From Colimorpha sp045597945 (lineage in GTDB: Bacteria > Bacteroidota > Bacteroidia > Bacteroidales > P3), in the NCBI GenBank assembly GCA_045597945.1, contig JAZLLD010000023.1, positions 1 through 58,699 on the forward strand: 58,699 nucleotides of DNA, written 5' to 3'. Positions 7,724 to 16,363 of this stretch are shown piece after piece. Within the stretch, counting starts at the first letter, position 1; every line of letters begins with the position of its first letter. A model generated the notes under the pieces. The model made no database searches. It saw only the letters and a program-made list of their open reading frames with translations, and was not told the origin of the DNA. The translations under genes were made by a program, and so were the position numbers.

Positions 7724-10645
7724 ATGAAATCCATTCAAAAGATATTATTATTTATTGTCCTGGGCATGATGGCTGCCAGCTGTAGCGAAGGCGGACTCAC
7801 CCGCTATGTCAATCCCTTGGTCGGCACCGACTTCCACGGCCACACTTTCCCCGGGGCCATCTCGCCTTTCGGCCAGATCCAGCCCAGCCCCGACACCCGT
7901 CTTGAGGGTTGGGACGGCTGCAGCGCCTACCACTATAGCGACGACACCATCTACGGTTTCAGCCACACCCACCTCAGCGGCACCGGCTGCGAGGACTACG
8001 GCGACATCCTGCTCATGCCCGTGGTGGAGGAACACCCACAGTGGCAGTACCCCAACGATATGCCCCGCGAGTGCTACCTCTCCACCTTCAAGCACCGGAG
8101 CGAGAAAGCCGAGGCCGGCTACTACCGCGTGGTGCTGGACCGCAACCGCGTAATGGTCGAGCTCACTGCCAGCCAGCGCGTTGCGTCCCACCGCTATTCC
8201 TTCCCAGGCCCCGGCCGCAAGGGCATCGTGGTCGACCTGCGCCACCGCGACAAAGTCATTGCAGCCCAGTTCGAGAAGAATGCCCCTGCCGGTATGATCT
8301 GCGGCTGGCGCGAGAGCAACGCCTGGAATCCCGACCAGAAATGCTTCTTCGCCATGGAGCTGAATACGCCCTATAAATCAATCAAATACTACGATGGCGG
8401 CATGAAGGCCCTCATCGAACTCCCCGATGACTGCAAGGAGGTGGAGGTCTACGTGGCCATCTCCGGTGTCGACTGTGAGGGCGCCCGCAAGAACCTCGCC
8501 ACCCGCGAAAACCAGACTTTCGACAACATCCACCAGCATGCCGTCCAGGCTTGGGAGGAGAAGCTCGGCAAGATTGAGGTAGAAGGCGGCAGCCGCAAGG
8601 AGCGCCGCAACTTCTACACCGCCCTCTACCACTGCTACACCGCCCCCTACCTTTGGAGCGATGTCGACGGTCGCTACCGTGGCATGGACGACAGCATCCA
8701 CACTTCCGAGACCCCCATCTACACCGTTTTCTCACTCTGGGACACATACCGTGCCTTCAACCCCCTCATGGCCATCATCGAGCCTCGCATCACTGAGCAG
8801 TGGATTAACACTATGCTCACCCAGTTCGAGCAGGGCGGCGAACTCACCATGTGGGAACTCTCGGCCCACGAGACCCACTGCATGATAGGCTACCACGCAT
8901 GCCCCGTAATCCTTGAGGCTCAGCAGGCTGGCATCCTCGACAAGTGGACCCCCGCCCGCCGCCTGAAACTGCTTCAGGCCATGGTGGCCACCTCCAACCG
9001 CACCGAGGCTCACCAGCATTATGCCGCCCAGGGCTATCTCGACAGCCAGGAGGATAACGAGTCGGTTTCCAAGACTCTTGAATATGCATATGATGACTGG
9101 TGCATCGCCACCTTCGCCCTCAACGAGGCCCGCCGCAACAAGACCAATATCGACAGCACTAGCAACTACTACACCGAGGTTGCCAAGACCTATATGCGCC
9201 GCGCCAACTCCTGGCAGAACATCATGGACCCCGACGGCTTCATGCACGCCCGCCGTAACGGTGGCTTCGTCACCCCCTTCAACCCCACCGAGGTTAACAA
9301 CCACTACACCGAGTCCAACTCCTGGCAGGCCAGCACCTACGTGCCTCACGATATCCCCGCATGGATTGAGCGCATGGGCGGCAAGGCCAAGGCTGAGACC
9401 TTCCTCGACTCGCTCTTCAACACCAGCAGCCAGACCACAGGCCGCGAGCAGAGCGACATCACCGGCCTCATCGGCCAGTATGCCCACGGCAACGAGCCCT
9501 CGCACCATGCCGCCTACCTCTACGCCTACCTCGGCGCTACCGACAAGCTCAACAAACTGGTTGACGAAATCCGCAGCCAACTCTACGCCCCCGTACCCGA
9601 CGGCCTCTGCGGCAATGAGGACTGCGGCCAGATGAGCGCCTGGTATGTCATGTCGGCCATGGGCTTCTACCCCGTGTGCCCCGGCAGCGGCGAATATGTC
9701 ACCACCATCCCCGTTTTCGACAAAGTCACTATCCATCGCGACAACAATGCCGAGAATATCATCATCGCCAAGAACAACTGGGAGTCCGGCATATTCTGGC
9801 GCGACGGTGCGTTCTTCGACTCCTCCAACTGCTTCCTCACCCAGGAGCAGCACTGCACCCCCGCCCCCTACTTCGGCGATTGGCAGCCCCGCTTCGAGGA
9901 CTCCACCAATGTCGAAATTTTTGTCAACACCAACATCCAGGGCACCACTAGAATCTACTACACACTCGACGGTTCCACCCCCGACACCCACTCCCTCAGC
10001 TACACTCGGCCCATCCCCGTCAACCGCGACATCACCTTACGCGCCGTGGCCTACAACAGCCTCACCGGCTACAGCCCCGTGGTCACTCAGGAGCTCAAGC
10101 GCTTCATTGCCGACAAACGCCTCAGCTACATCACCAAGCCCGAGCCCCAGTACCTCGAAAACGGCCCCGTAGGCCTCATCGACCGCCTCTACGGCACCAC
10201 CAACTACCGCATCGGTGGCTGGCAAGGTTGGCAGCAAGACATGGAGGTAGTCATTGACCTACTGCAGCAGAAATCTGTCAGCAGCGTAGGCGTCGACTGT
10301 CTGGAGAACATGCGCAGCTGGATCTTCTTCCCCAAAAAAGTGGAAGTCAGCGTGTCCAACGACGGCAAGCACTACACCCTCTGGAGCACCGTCGAGAACA
10401 AAGAGTTCCCCACCACCCTTGAGCGCCAAGAAGAGAGCGTGCAGCACACCTTCACCTGCCACGGTTCCTATGTCAGCGCGCGCTACATCAAGGTCAAAGC
10501 CTACAACTACGGCCCGCTGCCCGACTGGCACGTCAGCACCGGCCAGCAGGCATGGATCTTTGTGGACGAAATTGAAGTGGGATCCTACATCCCCACCTTC
10601 ACCAACTCCTTCACATTCAGCGAGGAGGGCGAAGCCACTGAATAG
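7724..10645 (+). CDS. GH92 family alpha-mannosidase lipoprotein with chitobiase-like and discoidin-like C-terminus
   Basis: A 973-residue glycoside hydrolase family 92 enzyme. Family members are calcium-dependent, inverting exo-alpha-mannosidases, usually acting on alpha-1,2 linkages of N-glycans or yeast mannan. The start at 7724 gives a type II signal peptide with lipobox Cys20 (GMMAASC), so the protein is lipid-anchored. GH92 blocks are all present: YVNPLVGTDFHGHTFPG, SHTHLSGTGCEDYGDI, ESVSKTLEYAYDDW, VPHDIPAWIE, GNEPSHHAAYLYAYLG and NEDCGQMSAWYVMSAMGFYP. After about residue 740 comes a chitobiase-type beta-sandwich (YYTLDGSTPDTHS) and then an F5/8 type C-like domain (about 830-970). The gene stands alone without susC/susD, so it is not in a recognisable polysaccharide utilisation locus. 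Confidence 0.95.
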   Translation: MKSIQKILLFIVLGMMAASCSEGGLTRYVNPLVGTDFHGHTFPGAISPFGQIQPSPDTRLEGWDGCSAYHYSDDTIYGFSHTHLSGTGCEDYGDILLMPVVEEHPQWQYPNDMPRECYLSTFKHRSEKAEAGYYRVVLDRNRVMVELTASQRVASHRYSFPGPGRKGIVVDLRHRDKVIAAQFEKNAPAGMICGWRESNAWNPDQKCFFAMELNTPYKSIKYYDGGMKALIELPDDCKEVEVYVAISGVDCEGARKNLATRENQTFDNIHQHAVQAWEEKLGKIEVEGGSRKERRNFYTALYHCYTAPYLWSDVDGRYRGMDDSIHTSETPIYTVFSLWDTYRAFNPLMAIIEPRITEQWINTMLTQFEQGGELTMWELSAHETHCMIGYHACPVILEAQQAGILDKWTPARRLKLLQAMVATSNRTEAHQHYAAQGYLDSQEDNESVSKTLEYAYDDWCIATFALNEARRNKTNIDSTSNYYTEVAKTYMRRANSWQNIMDPDGFMHARRNGGFVTPFNPTEVNNHYTESNSWQASTYVPHDIPAWIERMGGKAKAETFLDSLFNTSSQTTGREQSDITGLIGQYAHGNEPSHHAAYLYAYLGATDKLNKLVDEIRSQLYAPVPDGLCGNEDCGQMSAWYVMSAMGFYPVCPGSGEYVTTIPVFDKVTIHRDNNAENIIIAKNNWESGIFWRDGAFFDSSNCFLTQEQHCTPAPYFGDWQPRFEDSTNVEIFVNTNIQGTTRIYYTLDGSTPDTHSLSYTRPIPVNRDITLRAVAYNSLTGYSPVVTQELKRFIADKRLSYITKPEPQYLENGPVGLIDRLYGTTNYRIGGWQGWQQDMEVVIDLLQQKSVSSVGVDCLENMRSWIFFPKKVEVSVSNDGKHYTLWSTVENKEFPTTLERQEESVQHTFTCHGSYVSARYIKVKAYNYGPLPDWHVSTGQQAWIFVDEIEVGSYIPTFTNSFTFSEEGEATE

Positions 10646-10653
10646 CACACCCC

Positions 10654-10684
10654 GGCGGTCGCAAACCATAGACTTGCGACCGCC
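10654..10684 (+). terminator. strong hairpin behind the GH92 gene
   Basis: An 11-bp perfect stem (GGCGGTCGCAA with TTGCGACCGCC) and a 9-nt loop lie between the GH92 stop and the small lipoprotein start. It is followed by an A-run rather than a T-run, so it may be an attenuating or RNA-stabilising hairpin, not a classical terminator. Confidence 0.5.
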
Positions 10685-10701
10685 ATTAAAAAAACAACAC
10701 C

Positions 10702-10938
10702 ATGAAAAAGATAACCCTATTATTGATGCTTGCCGGCACCCTGGCACTGAGCTCCTGCAACATGAAAGAATGCCGCTGCTACCAGTACCAGGACGGCAGA
10801 TGGTTCAGTCCCAACGCTGCCTACACCTCGCCCGACACCAAGTGCGCAGCCCTCAACAACAGCACCACTTTCTGCAACGAGATGGACGACCCCATCATCA
10901 ACCCCGACGACATAGCCATCGGCAAGAAAAAGGATTGA
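10702..10938 (+). CDS. small cysteine-containing lipoprotein, function unknown
   Basis: A 78-residue lipoprotein: MKKITLLLMLAGTLALSSC is a clear type II signal peptide with lipobox Cys19. The short mature part (about 59 residues) contains four further cysteines (KECRCY, TKCAAL and TFCNEMD) and many Asn/Asp residues. That suggests disulfides or metal binding, but no motif is specific. It lies 56 bp after the GH92 gene across the hairpin at 10654-10684, so it could be read through at reduced level. I do not recognise a family. Confidence 0.65.
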   Translation: MKKITLLLMLAGTLALSSCNMKECRCYQYQDGRWFSPNAAYTSPDTKCAALNNSTTFCNEMDDPIINPDDIAIGKKKD

Positions 10939-11573
10939 AGATTTTTGAATTATTATTTATAAGTTATGAGTGGGCAGAAGCCGCCATACGGTAGCCCACT
11001 CATAACTCATAATTCATTAATCATAATTCAATTTGACTCCTACCCACTATTCACCATTCACTTATTTTCACTAAACATTGCAAATTGTCTTTGACACCCT
11101 TGTCACCAACAATCGCTACTGCAAGGTACAACTGATTCCTCTATCAACATCAATACAACTTCTTCTCAACGACTTAAATTGTATTATACATTTTGAAAGT
11201 CTCTGGGTCTTGGTGCGATAATTATCACCTATTTTGCCAAAGACAACATCGGGGCGGCTCATGATGAGTCGCCCCGATTATCATTTATCCATTACCATTC
11301 ACCACATATGCGAACTTGTTCTTTTGGTTAGCCCTACTCGGCACGGAACTTGCGAAGTTACCGACAACCTGACTATTGTCAAGGTTGGTATTAGGCTCCC
11401 AAGTTTTCTTCCCTACAGTTATTTCAAACGCATCGTAGAAGAATGTCATTTAAACTTTTCTAAAAAGGTTACTTCGCGTGCAAGCACGTATTGTTTTTTT
11501 ATCAATTTATATTCATCTGGAATGGTAATAACAGATAAAATCATTCAAAAGTCATATCTACATACTCGTCCTT
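10939..11573. other. gene-free 635-bp gap with two long hairpins
   Basis: No credible gene is visible on either strand; the one plus-strand frame here overlaps the end of herA and has no coding character. Two strong inverted repeats stand out. One has a 14-bp perfect stem at 10962-10975 and 10994-11007 (AGTTATGAGTGGGC with its complement), extended imperfectly on both sides. The other is a nearly perfect 15-bp stem at 11248-11262 and 11264-11278 (ATCGGGGCGGCTCAT, one G-T pair). The first probably ends the lipoprotein transcript. The rest is AT-rich with repeated words such as ATTCACCATTCAC. Confidence 0.6.
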
Positions 11574-13667
11574 TTATTCTTCAATACTACCTGTTAACCA
11601 TTTATCAACAACACCTTGATAGTCGACTTTTCTATCAGACAACCAGTTTTTGATATATTCAGGATTGCTGCTATCCGGTTTAGGATTGGCATTGTTCATT
11701 CTAGCAACAACAGGAGTTCGGACACAATCGCCCATGATAATAACATGTTGCTGCGGTAGTGTTGGTAGCTGATTTAATATTTCAGAATTGGCAGACGACA
11801 CCAACTTCCTAATGTATGTTTGATCATCAGGATTCTGAATGCGATGAACAATAAAACTATTACATTGTGACAAAACAGTCTTCGATAGTTCGGAGGGACG
11901 TTGACTTGACACCAGCAATGACAAACCATATTTTCGTCCCTCACGTGCTATACGCTCAAAAACCTTACGCGAGATGGACTCACGGTCTTTCTTGTTTATT
12001 TCTGGTATGTAATTTTGAGCTTCTTCTAAAGCTATTACAACTGGCATTGTTCCACGCTCTTCCTTTCCAAATCTTGAGAGAAATTCAAGTATGATACGTC
12101 CTACAAGCCCTGTGATAGTTTCAAGCACTTGATAAGGCAAAAGAGACATATCTATAATTGTAACTTGGCTGTGTACATTATCACTTTCACTCTCATCATA
12201 GTAATTGTCATATATAGATTTCTGCTGTTCCACTTTATTATATACATCACAATAGTCACCTAATACATATGACAGGAACTTGACTAAGACATTGTTTATT
12301 TCGGTTGGATTGTTCAACAAAAGTGGACTTGACAATCTGATATCATCAATAAAAGACTGCATTCTCAACTTTAGCGTTGATACATATTCATTCATCTTAT
12401 CCTGACCTACTGCTGACTCTTTAATAGCGTAGTCAAAACATGAAGACATCAAATGTTTAATGTCATAAAACAATGGGGCATCGATATTCCTATTTTCAGA
12501 TGATATCTGTTCAACTAATGACAATTGATATTCCTCAATATTGTTCGCTATACACTCTATTGCTGCGCTAACTTGCTCTACATCGTAAGTGCCATTCACA
12601 TAATTACCATTTGGATGCAAACCTCCCGCTTTCTTCTGATCTAATAGATCTGATAATCCCTTACATATGGATGTCAAATCAAAATCTACAAGTTTTTCAT
12701 CTCTAAGTTTAACGAATGCATTATATATAGGTTCAACCTCGTTATATAACGCAATCCTTGTTTTAAGGTCACCTGCACTAAGAGTGTTCAAAAGAGATAA
12801 TAATATATTAATAAATAACTTTGGTATTAATCTCCTTTGTTCTGAGGGAACCTGACTCTTGGCTAACGCTAATGCTCGTTTTAGGATAGGACCTTGTGTT
12901 CCAGTCGTAGGCTCAAATAGATAGTCCATATCGTCATAGTTCATAAACCAATACGGAACTTTGAGACCATCCTCGTTAATCCAAAAAGGATTCACCTTAT
13001 GTTTTGCATCAATATCAAAGGCATTCTTATATTCTCCATTTGTATCAAAGACAACGATATGCCCACTAGAAAGTTTCTTTCCATTGTATGTAAACTGAAA
13101 CAAACTCTGCAGAATTGCGGAGAGAGTACAAGATTTACCCGAGCCTGTATTGCCCAATATTGCGACATGCTTTGCAAACATCCTGTCAGGATTGATTTTT
13201 ACCTGATAGTCAGGAAAAGCTGGTGATGTACCTACTGGTAAATAAAAATCTTCACTAAAGTCTATCGGCGTAGACTCGTCCTTCTGATCGAAGATGATAT
13301 CAAGATCTTCTCTTGTTACATACCATACAGGATTGTCAAGAATAGGATAATTGTAAACACCTTGAATATACTTGCCACCATCTATTGTACCCACCATTGT
13401 TGCCGATAAATATCTACTGGACTCAGTGAGAAATATCGCGCCAGAAGATTTAGACAAATCTGTCTCCTCTCTTGTCATCACTCGATTCACAAGTGCAACG
13501 ATACGCTCCGCGCCAACAGGAATGATGACATAGGAATTGATACGAGCAACAGGGTAAATTTCCTCATAGCCACTTTTGTATAGACTTTTCAAATCATCAT
13601 CAAGCCTGACATATACAGAAAGGCTATCTACTGTTACAATCTTTCCAATGTTTCTCTCATTTGCCAT
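11574..13667 (-). CDS. herA: HerA-like ATPase of a SIR2-HerA defence system
   Basis: A 697-residue hexameric-type HerA/FtsK-like ATPase (DUF87). In SIR2-HerA (Nezha) anti-phage systems the HerA hexamer assembles with SIR2 subunits into a large complex that depletes NAD or degrades nucleic acid on infection. Seen: an N-terminal HAS-barrel-like part (residues about 1-130), Walker A ILGNTGSGKSCTL with Lys178, Walker B VVIALEEAQNYIPE, and the SSQRPSELSKTVLSQCNSFIVHR block containing the arginine-finger region. It starts with ATG overlapping the last 11 bp of the SIR2 gene, so the two are translationally coupled. The gene is clearly more AT-rich than its chromosomal neighbours, consistent with transfer. 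Confidence 0.93.
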   Translation of the reverse strand: MANERNIGKIVTVDSLSVYVRLDDDLKSLYKSGYEEIYPVARINSYVIIPVGAERIVALVNRVMTREETDLSKSSGAIFLTESSRYLSATMVGTIDGGKYIQGVYNYPILDNPVWYVTREDLDIIFDQKDESTPIDFSEDFYLPVGTSPAFPDYQVKINPDRMFAKHVAILGNTGSGKSCTLSAILQSLFQFTYNGKKLSSGHIVVFDTNGEYKNAFDIDAKHKVNPFWINEDGLKVPYWFMNYDDMDYLFEPTTGTQGPILKRALALAKSQVPSEQRRLIPKLFINILLSLLNTLSAGDLKTRIALYNEVEPIYNAFVKLRDEKLVDFDLTSICKGLSDLLDQKKAGGLHPNGNYVNGTYDVEQVSAAIECIANNIEEYQLSLVEQISSENRNIDAPLFYDIKHLMSSCFDYAIKESAVGQDKMNEYVSTLKLRMQSFIDDIRLSSPLLLNNPTEINNVLVKFLSYVLGDYCDVYNKVEQQKSIYDNYYDESESDNVHSQVTIIDMSLLPYQVLETITGLVGRIILEFLSRFGKEERGTMPVVIALEEAQNYIPEINKKDRESISRKVFERIAREGRKYGLSLLVSSQRPSELSKTVLSQCNSFIVHRIQNPDDQTYIRKLVSSANSEILNQLPTLPQQHVIIMGDCVRTPVVARMNNANPKPDSSNPEYIKNWLSDRKVDYQGVVDKWLTGSIEE

Positions 13668-15147
13668 ATTCTTCTCTGTTTGAAATGAGTTGATTTAGGG
13701 TTTCTGCTACTTTATTACTAGCTGAAGTGTCAAGGAAATCTGGCATGAGACTATCTGCCAAAGTCAAAAAGTCGCCAAAAAAGTCGCCTTCAAGAATTAT
13801 TATTCGAGGATCATTTAACTCTCTTAGTCGCTTGATCTCGGCAGATTTCTCTGAGCCGTTAAAATCAACAATTATGAGAGTAAATGAAGGATTGGACAAT
13901 GCCTGATAGATAATATCATTAAAATGCTCATCACAAAATGAATACCCAATAGTAAATAGAACAGACTGTGGTTGAGATGTGCAATAAGCAAAGTGTCTGA
14001 ACAATTCGGAATAAGGCAAATCCAATGTATAACTCTTCTTAACAGCTGTTGGATAAATCATCAGGTTGCCATATCCAAATTCTCCGCCATCCTCAGCCTT
14101 TCTCTTTATTAAATCTATAGGCATTTCCTCGATTCCATAGATATTGTTGGGAGTACGGTTGCCATCACTAATCCAACTTATGGAACCATGCAATTTGAAG
14201 TATCGCAAGACCTTCTCAATACGCTGTACCTTGCCAGAAGTTGTAGAACCTGGATAGAATATGTCATAGTTGAATGTTTCTGGCTTAAAATACCTATGAT
14301 GGAAACCCGAGAATCCATCTATGTACTTTATCCCGAGATTGTCAAAAGCGTATTCGAACGCTAGGTCATAATTGCTCGTAAATATATTTGCGCGTCGCAA
14401 GTTAAGCGGTCTCTGCATAAGAGACTTTAAGAATTTTTCATGAAATAGATACTTGTTGGACGCAAATGCATCTCCAAATCCTTTTTCGTGTATTCGTTTC
14501 AAATCGCGTTCACTTGTTGTTCTCTCATGCACGTCACATATCTTGAAAAGTGAGCATTTAAGTGAATTTATCAACTTTCGAACTCGTTGAGCTTCATCCT
14601 CTTTATTTTCAGCTTCCTTCTGATATGAAATTGCAGTAAGATAATTCAGAAGTGCTTCAAACATCACAAGTATCTCACCATAATGTTTCTTCGGCTCATC
14701 CACGTCTCCTTCTGCAAGCGTAACATTACTTTCATAGTTACGTATGTATGTGCCATCATAGATGAGAGTCCAGTTTCTATCATCTGTGAATTGGGCATCT
14801 ACTTCTGGGTGATATTGATCCTTAAGAGAATTTTGAAGTTGACAAACGTATTTCTTAAAATCTGCTTTAAGATCATCGTCTGTAGAATTTTCTATATCCT
14901 TCTCTGCTTGTGCAGGGATATTTTGAATACTTGCTGCTCCCAAATGAATGGACGAACCTGTGCCGAATAGAAAGTTAACATTATCAAGCTGAAGATAATT
15001 CTTGATAAGCTCTTTGACCTTTGCAACAGCCTTATCCCTTTCCTCATCAGCAAATGGGGTATCGTCATCATCCTTTTGAGTATGACCAGACCAAGATAAA
15101 AGTCTGTCTGTATTACCTATGTAGATATGATTATTTTTTGAATCCAT
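13657..15147 (-). CDS. SIR2-like NADase effector of a SIR2-HerA defence system
   Basis: A 496-residue protein with a SIR2-like fold (SIR2_2, PF13289), the predicted NAD-cleaving effector partner of HerA. Seen: the NAD-loop motif FLFGTGSSIHLG (residues 59-70), a long helical insertion, the KLHGSISW motif with His320, which corresponds to the catalytic histidine region of SIR2 enzymes, and the LFTIGYSFCDEHFNDII segment typical of bacterial defence SIR2 proteins. No signal peptide or membrane segment is present. It is the first gene of the pair, overlapping herA by 11 bp. A -7 box on the same strand lies far upstream at 15633-15640, leaving a leader of roughly 480 nt that contains a gene remnant. 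Confidence 0.9.
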   Translation of the reverse strand: MDSKNNHIYIGNTDRLLSWSGHTQKDDDDTPFADEERDKAVAKVKELIKNYLQLDNVNFLFGTGSSIHLGAASIQNIPAQAEKDIENSTDDDLKADFKKYVCQLQNSLKDQYHPEVDAQFTDDRNWTLIYDGTYIRNYESNVTLAEGDVDEPKKHYGEILVMFEALLNYLTAISYQKEAENKEDEAQRVRKLINSLKCSLFKICDVHERTTSERDLKRIHEKGFGDAFASNKYLFHEKFLKSLMQRPLNLRRANIFTSNYDLAFEYAFDNLGIKYIDGFSGFHHRYFKPETFNYDIFYPGSTTSGKVQRIEKVLRYFKLHGSISWISDGNRTPNNIYGIEEMPIDLIKRKAEDGGEFGYGNLMIYPTAVKKSYTLDLPYSELFRHFAYCTSQPQSVLFTIGYSFCDEHFNDIIYQALSNPSFTLIIVDFNGSEKSAEIKRLRELNDPRIIILEGDFFGDFLTLADSLMPDFLDTSASNKVAETLNQLISNREEYGK

Positions 15148-15213
15148 ATTCTATTTCAATTTTTATTAAACTTGTTCTGACCGAGGTTACGACCCTCGCA
15201 AAAGACCAAATCG

Positions 15214-15450
15214 TCAGATATTGTTCATTTCGGTTTTTTCCATTTCCCCCAGTATGCTCGGTTGAACGAGTGCGAGTAATGAGTCTTTCAATTCTCGATT
15301 CTCTTCATCTGGTGTTCCTTCTTGATTTTCTTCCTTTGGTATTTCGCCTAAAAAAGAAGAGTGCGGTTCACTACCACATGGCTGTCGAGCAGATGACCAC
15401 GCCCCTTGATATATGCTTTCAGAGTCTAATAGTTCTAATACATGATGGAA
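15214..15450 (-). pseudogene. possible gene remnant upstream of the SIR2 gene
   Basis: On the reverse strand a 78-codon frame is open from 15450 to a TGA at 15214-15216. It has protein-like composition (LDSESIYQGAWSSARQP, then a Glu-rich stretch, then LALVQPSILGEMEK) but no usable start codon. Other frames immediately upstream (to about 15560) continue with similar hydrophilic words and are broken by stops. This looks like the 3' part of a small decayed gene between promoter and SIR2. I do not recognise it, and chance cannot be excluded. Confidence 0.25.
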
Positions 15451-15632
15451 TCATTTTTTGATGTCAAGACATAGAAATCCTGCCGGTTTTATAATACTGA
15501 CAACCTGTTGGATGAATTAATTTCATTAATAATTTCTATCAAAAAAAGTCATGTATGCCCATATTTATTTTGCATATTTTGCATTAAAAATCAATTCATT
15601 ACAAAACACTACAGATATATACAACTTTTATG

Positions 15633-15640
15633 CAAAGATA
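15633..15640 (-). promoter_or_regulatory. -7 box, possible promoter for the SIR2-HerA operon
   Basis: Reverse-strand TATCTTTG matches the Bacteroidetes -7 consensus exactly, just upstream of the remnant and the SIR2-HerA pair. The distance to the SIR2 start (about 480 bp) is long, so it may originally have served the decayed gene. Confidence 0.45.
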
Positions 15641-15778
15641 CAAAAATCAAGCGTAATGACAAAATTTATTTTGCCATTACCCGGCCGATAGATTCCAGAC
15701 CAAAATGCAACTACTCTTGCCCAATCCGCACCTAAATGGCCTTTGACACCTGCCTATATCCACACCTCAAGCCACCAC

Positions 15779-15936
15779 TTAACACAACAAAAACCGCTCA
15801 ACACTGCAACCGAGAGAACACAGTGAGCCCGTAGTAAGCCCGTTCCTTATCCTATATTTATACCTTATTTATTCTATAGTTATCCTATATAGAATAGAAT
15901 AACTAAGGTATAACTATAGTATAACTAAGGTAAAAC
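15779..15936 (+). repeat. dispersed palindromic element, copy 1 (11-bp units)
   Basis: Nearly identical, in inverted orientation, to 35316-35472. It starts with a conserved tail (TTAACACAACAAAAACCGCT and on), then two 11-bp units CCCGTAGTAAG and CCCGTTCCTTA (15815-15836 region). Next is an 89-bp palindromic block at 15847-15935 made of four 11-bp units (TTATCCTATAT, TTATACCTTAT, TTATTCTATAG, TTATCCTATAT), a 12-bp centre, and three units on the other arm (CTAAGGTATAA, CTATAGTATAA, CTAAGGTAAAA). It contains no coding capacity. It sits between the SIR2-HerA block and the BspA-like gene. The next 350 bp (15937-16288) show nothing recognisable. Confidence 0.85.
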
Positions 15937-16288
15937 TAGTGGGGTATGGGCGAAGCTTGGGGTTGTGCATGGGTGCTTGCTGAGGCTGATTGGGGTTGGA
16001 TGTAAGGAAGGAGATGTGTGAATTTTGGCTGACGCAGTGCGGCTTCCGGCAATTCGCAATTGGCAATAATTCAACGAATTAATTAGCGAATAGATTCATG
16101 GGTGATTCAGGGTTAATATCTTGCCACTGCTATTCTCGTGAATTGTTAAATATGGCTATAAACTATTTGAGGACTTAATCTTGGAATATTTTTGATTATC
16201 AGCGAGATAACTAAAGTAATGATAGGGCAGTTGCCATTTGCAGAAAGCGAGAAATCGGTCCTAAAACAAATTGGTGTCTTGAAAATTC

Positions 16289-16318
16289 TTGTCAAGTCAA
16301 AAAAAAGTTGTATTTTTG
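16289..16318 (+). promoter_or_regulatory. Bacteroidetes -33/-7 promoter for the BspA-like gene
   Basis: The -7 box TATTTTTG (16311-16318) follows a TTG (16289-16291) at a 19-bp spacing, the usual -33/-7 distance in this phylum. The gene starts 46 bp downstream. Confidence 0.7.
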
Positions 16319-16363
16319 CACCGCCAATTTGCAACAACGATTATTCACAAAACACCCGCACCT

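Noticed and set aside
8732..9991. Long reverse-strand open frame of 419 codons opposite the GH92 gene
   Set aside because: It is a by-product of GC-rich codon use on the other strand. The composition is Gly/Val/Ala-rich and low-complexity, and the forward frame has all GH92 motifs.
11234..11653. Forward 139-codon frame in the gap before herA
   Set aside because: No coding character, overlaps the herA 3' end and begins inside a hairpin.
15021..15461. Forward 146-codon frame overlapping the SIR2 gene start
   Set aside because: Phe/Leu-rich random-looking translation with no ribosome-binding site. The SIR2 frame on the other strand is conserved.
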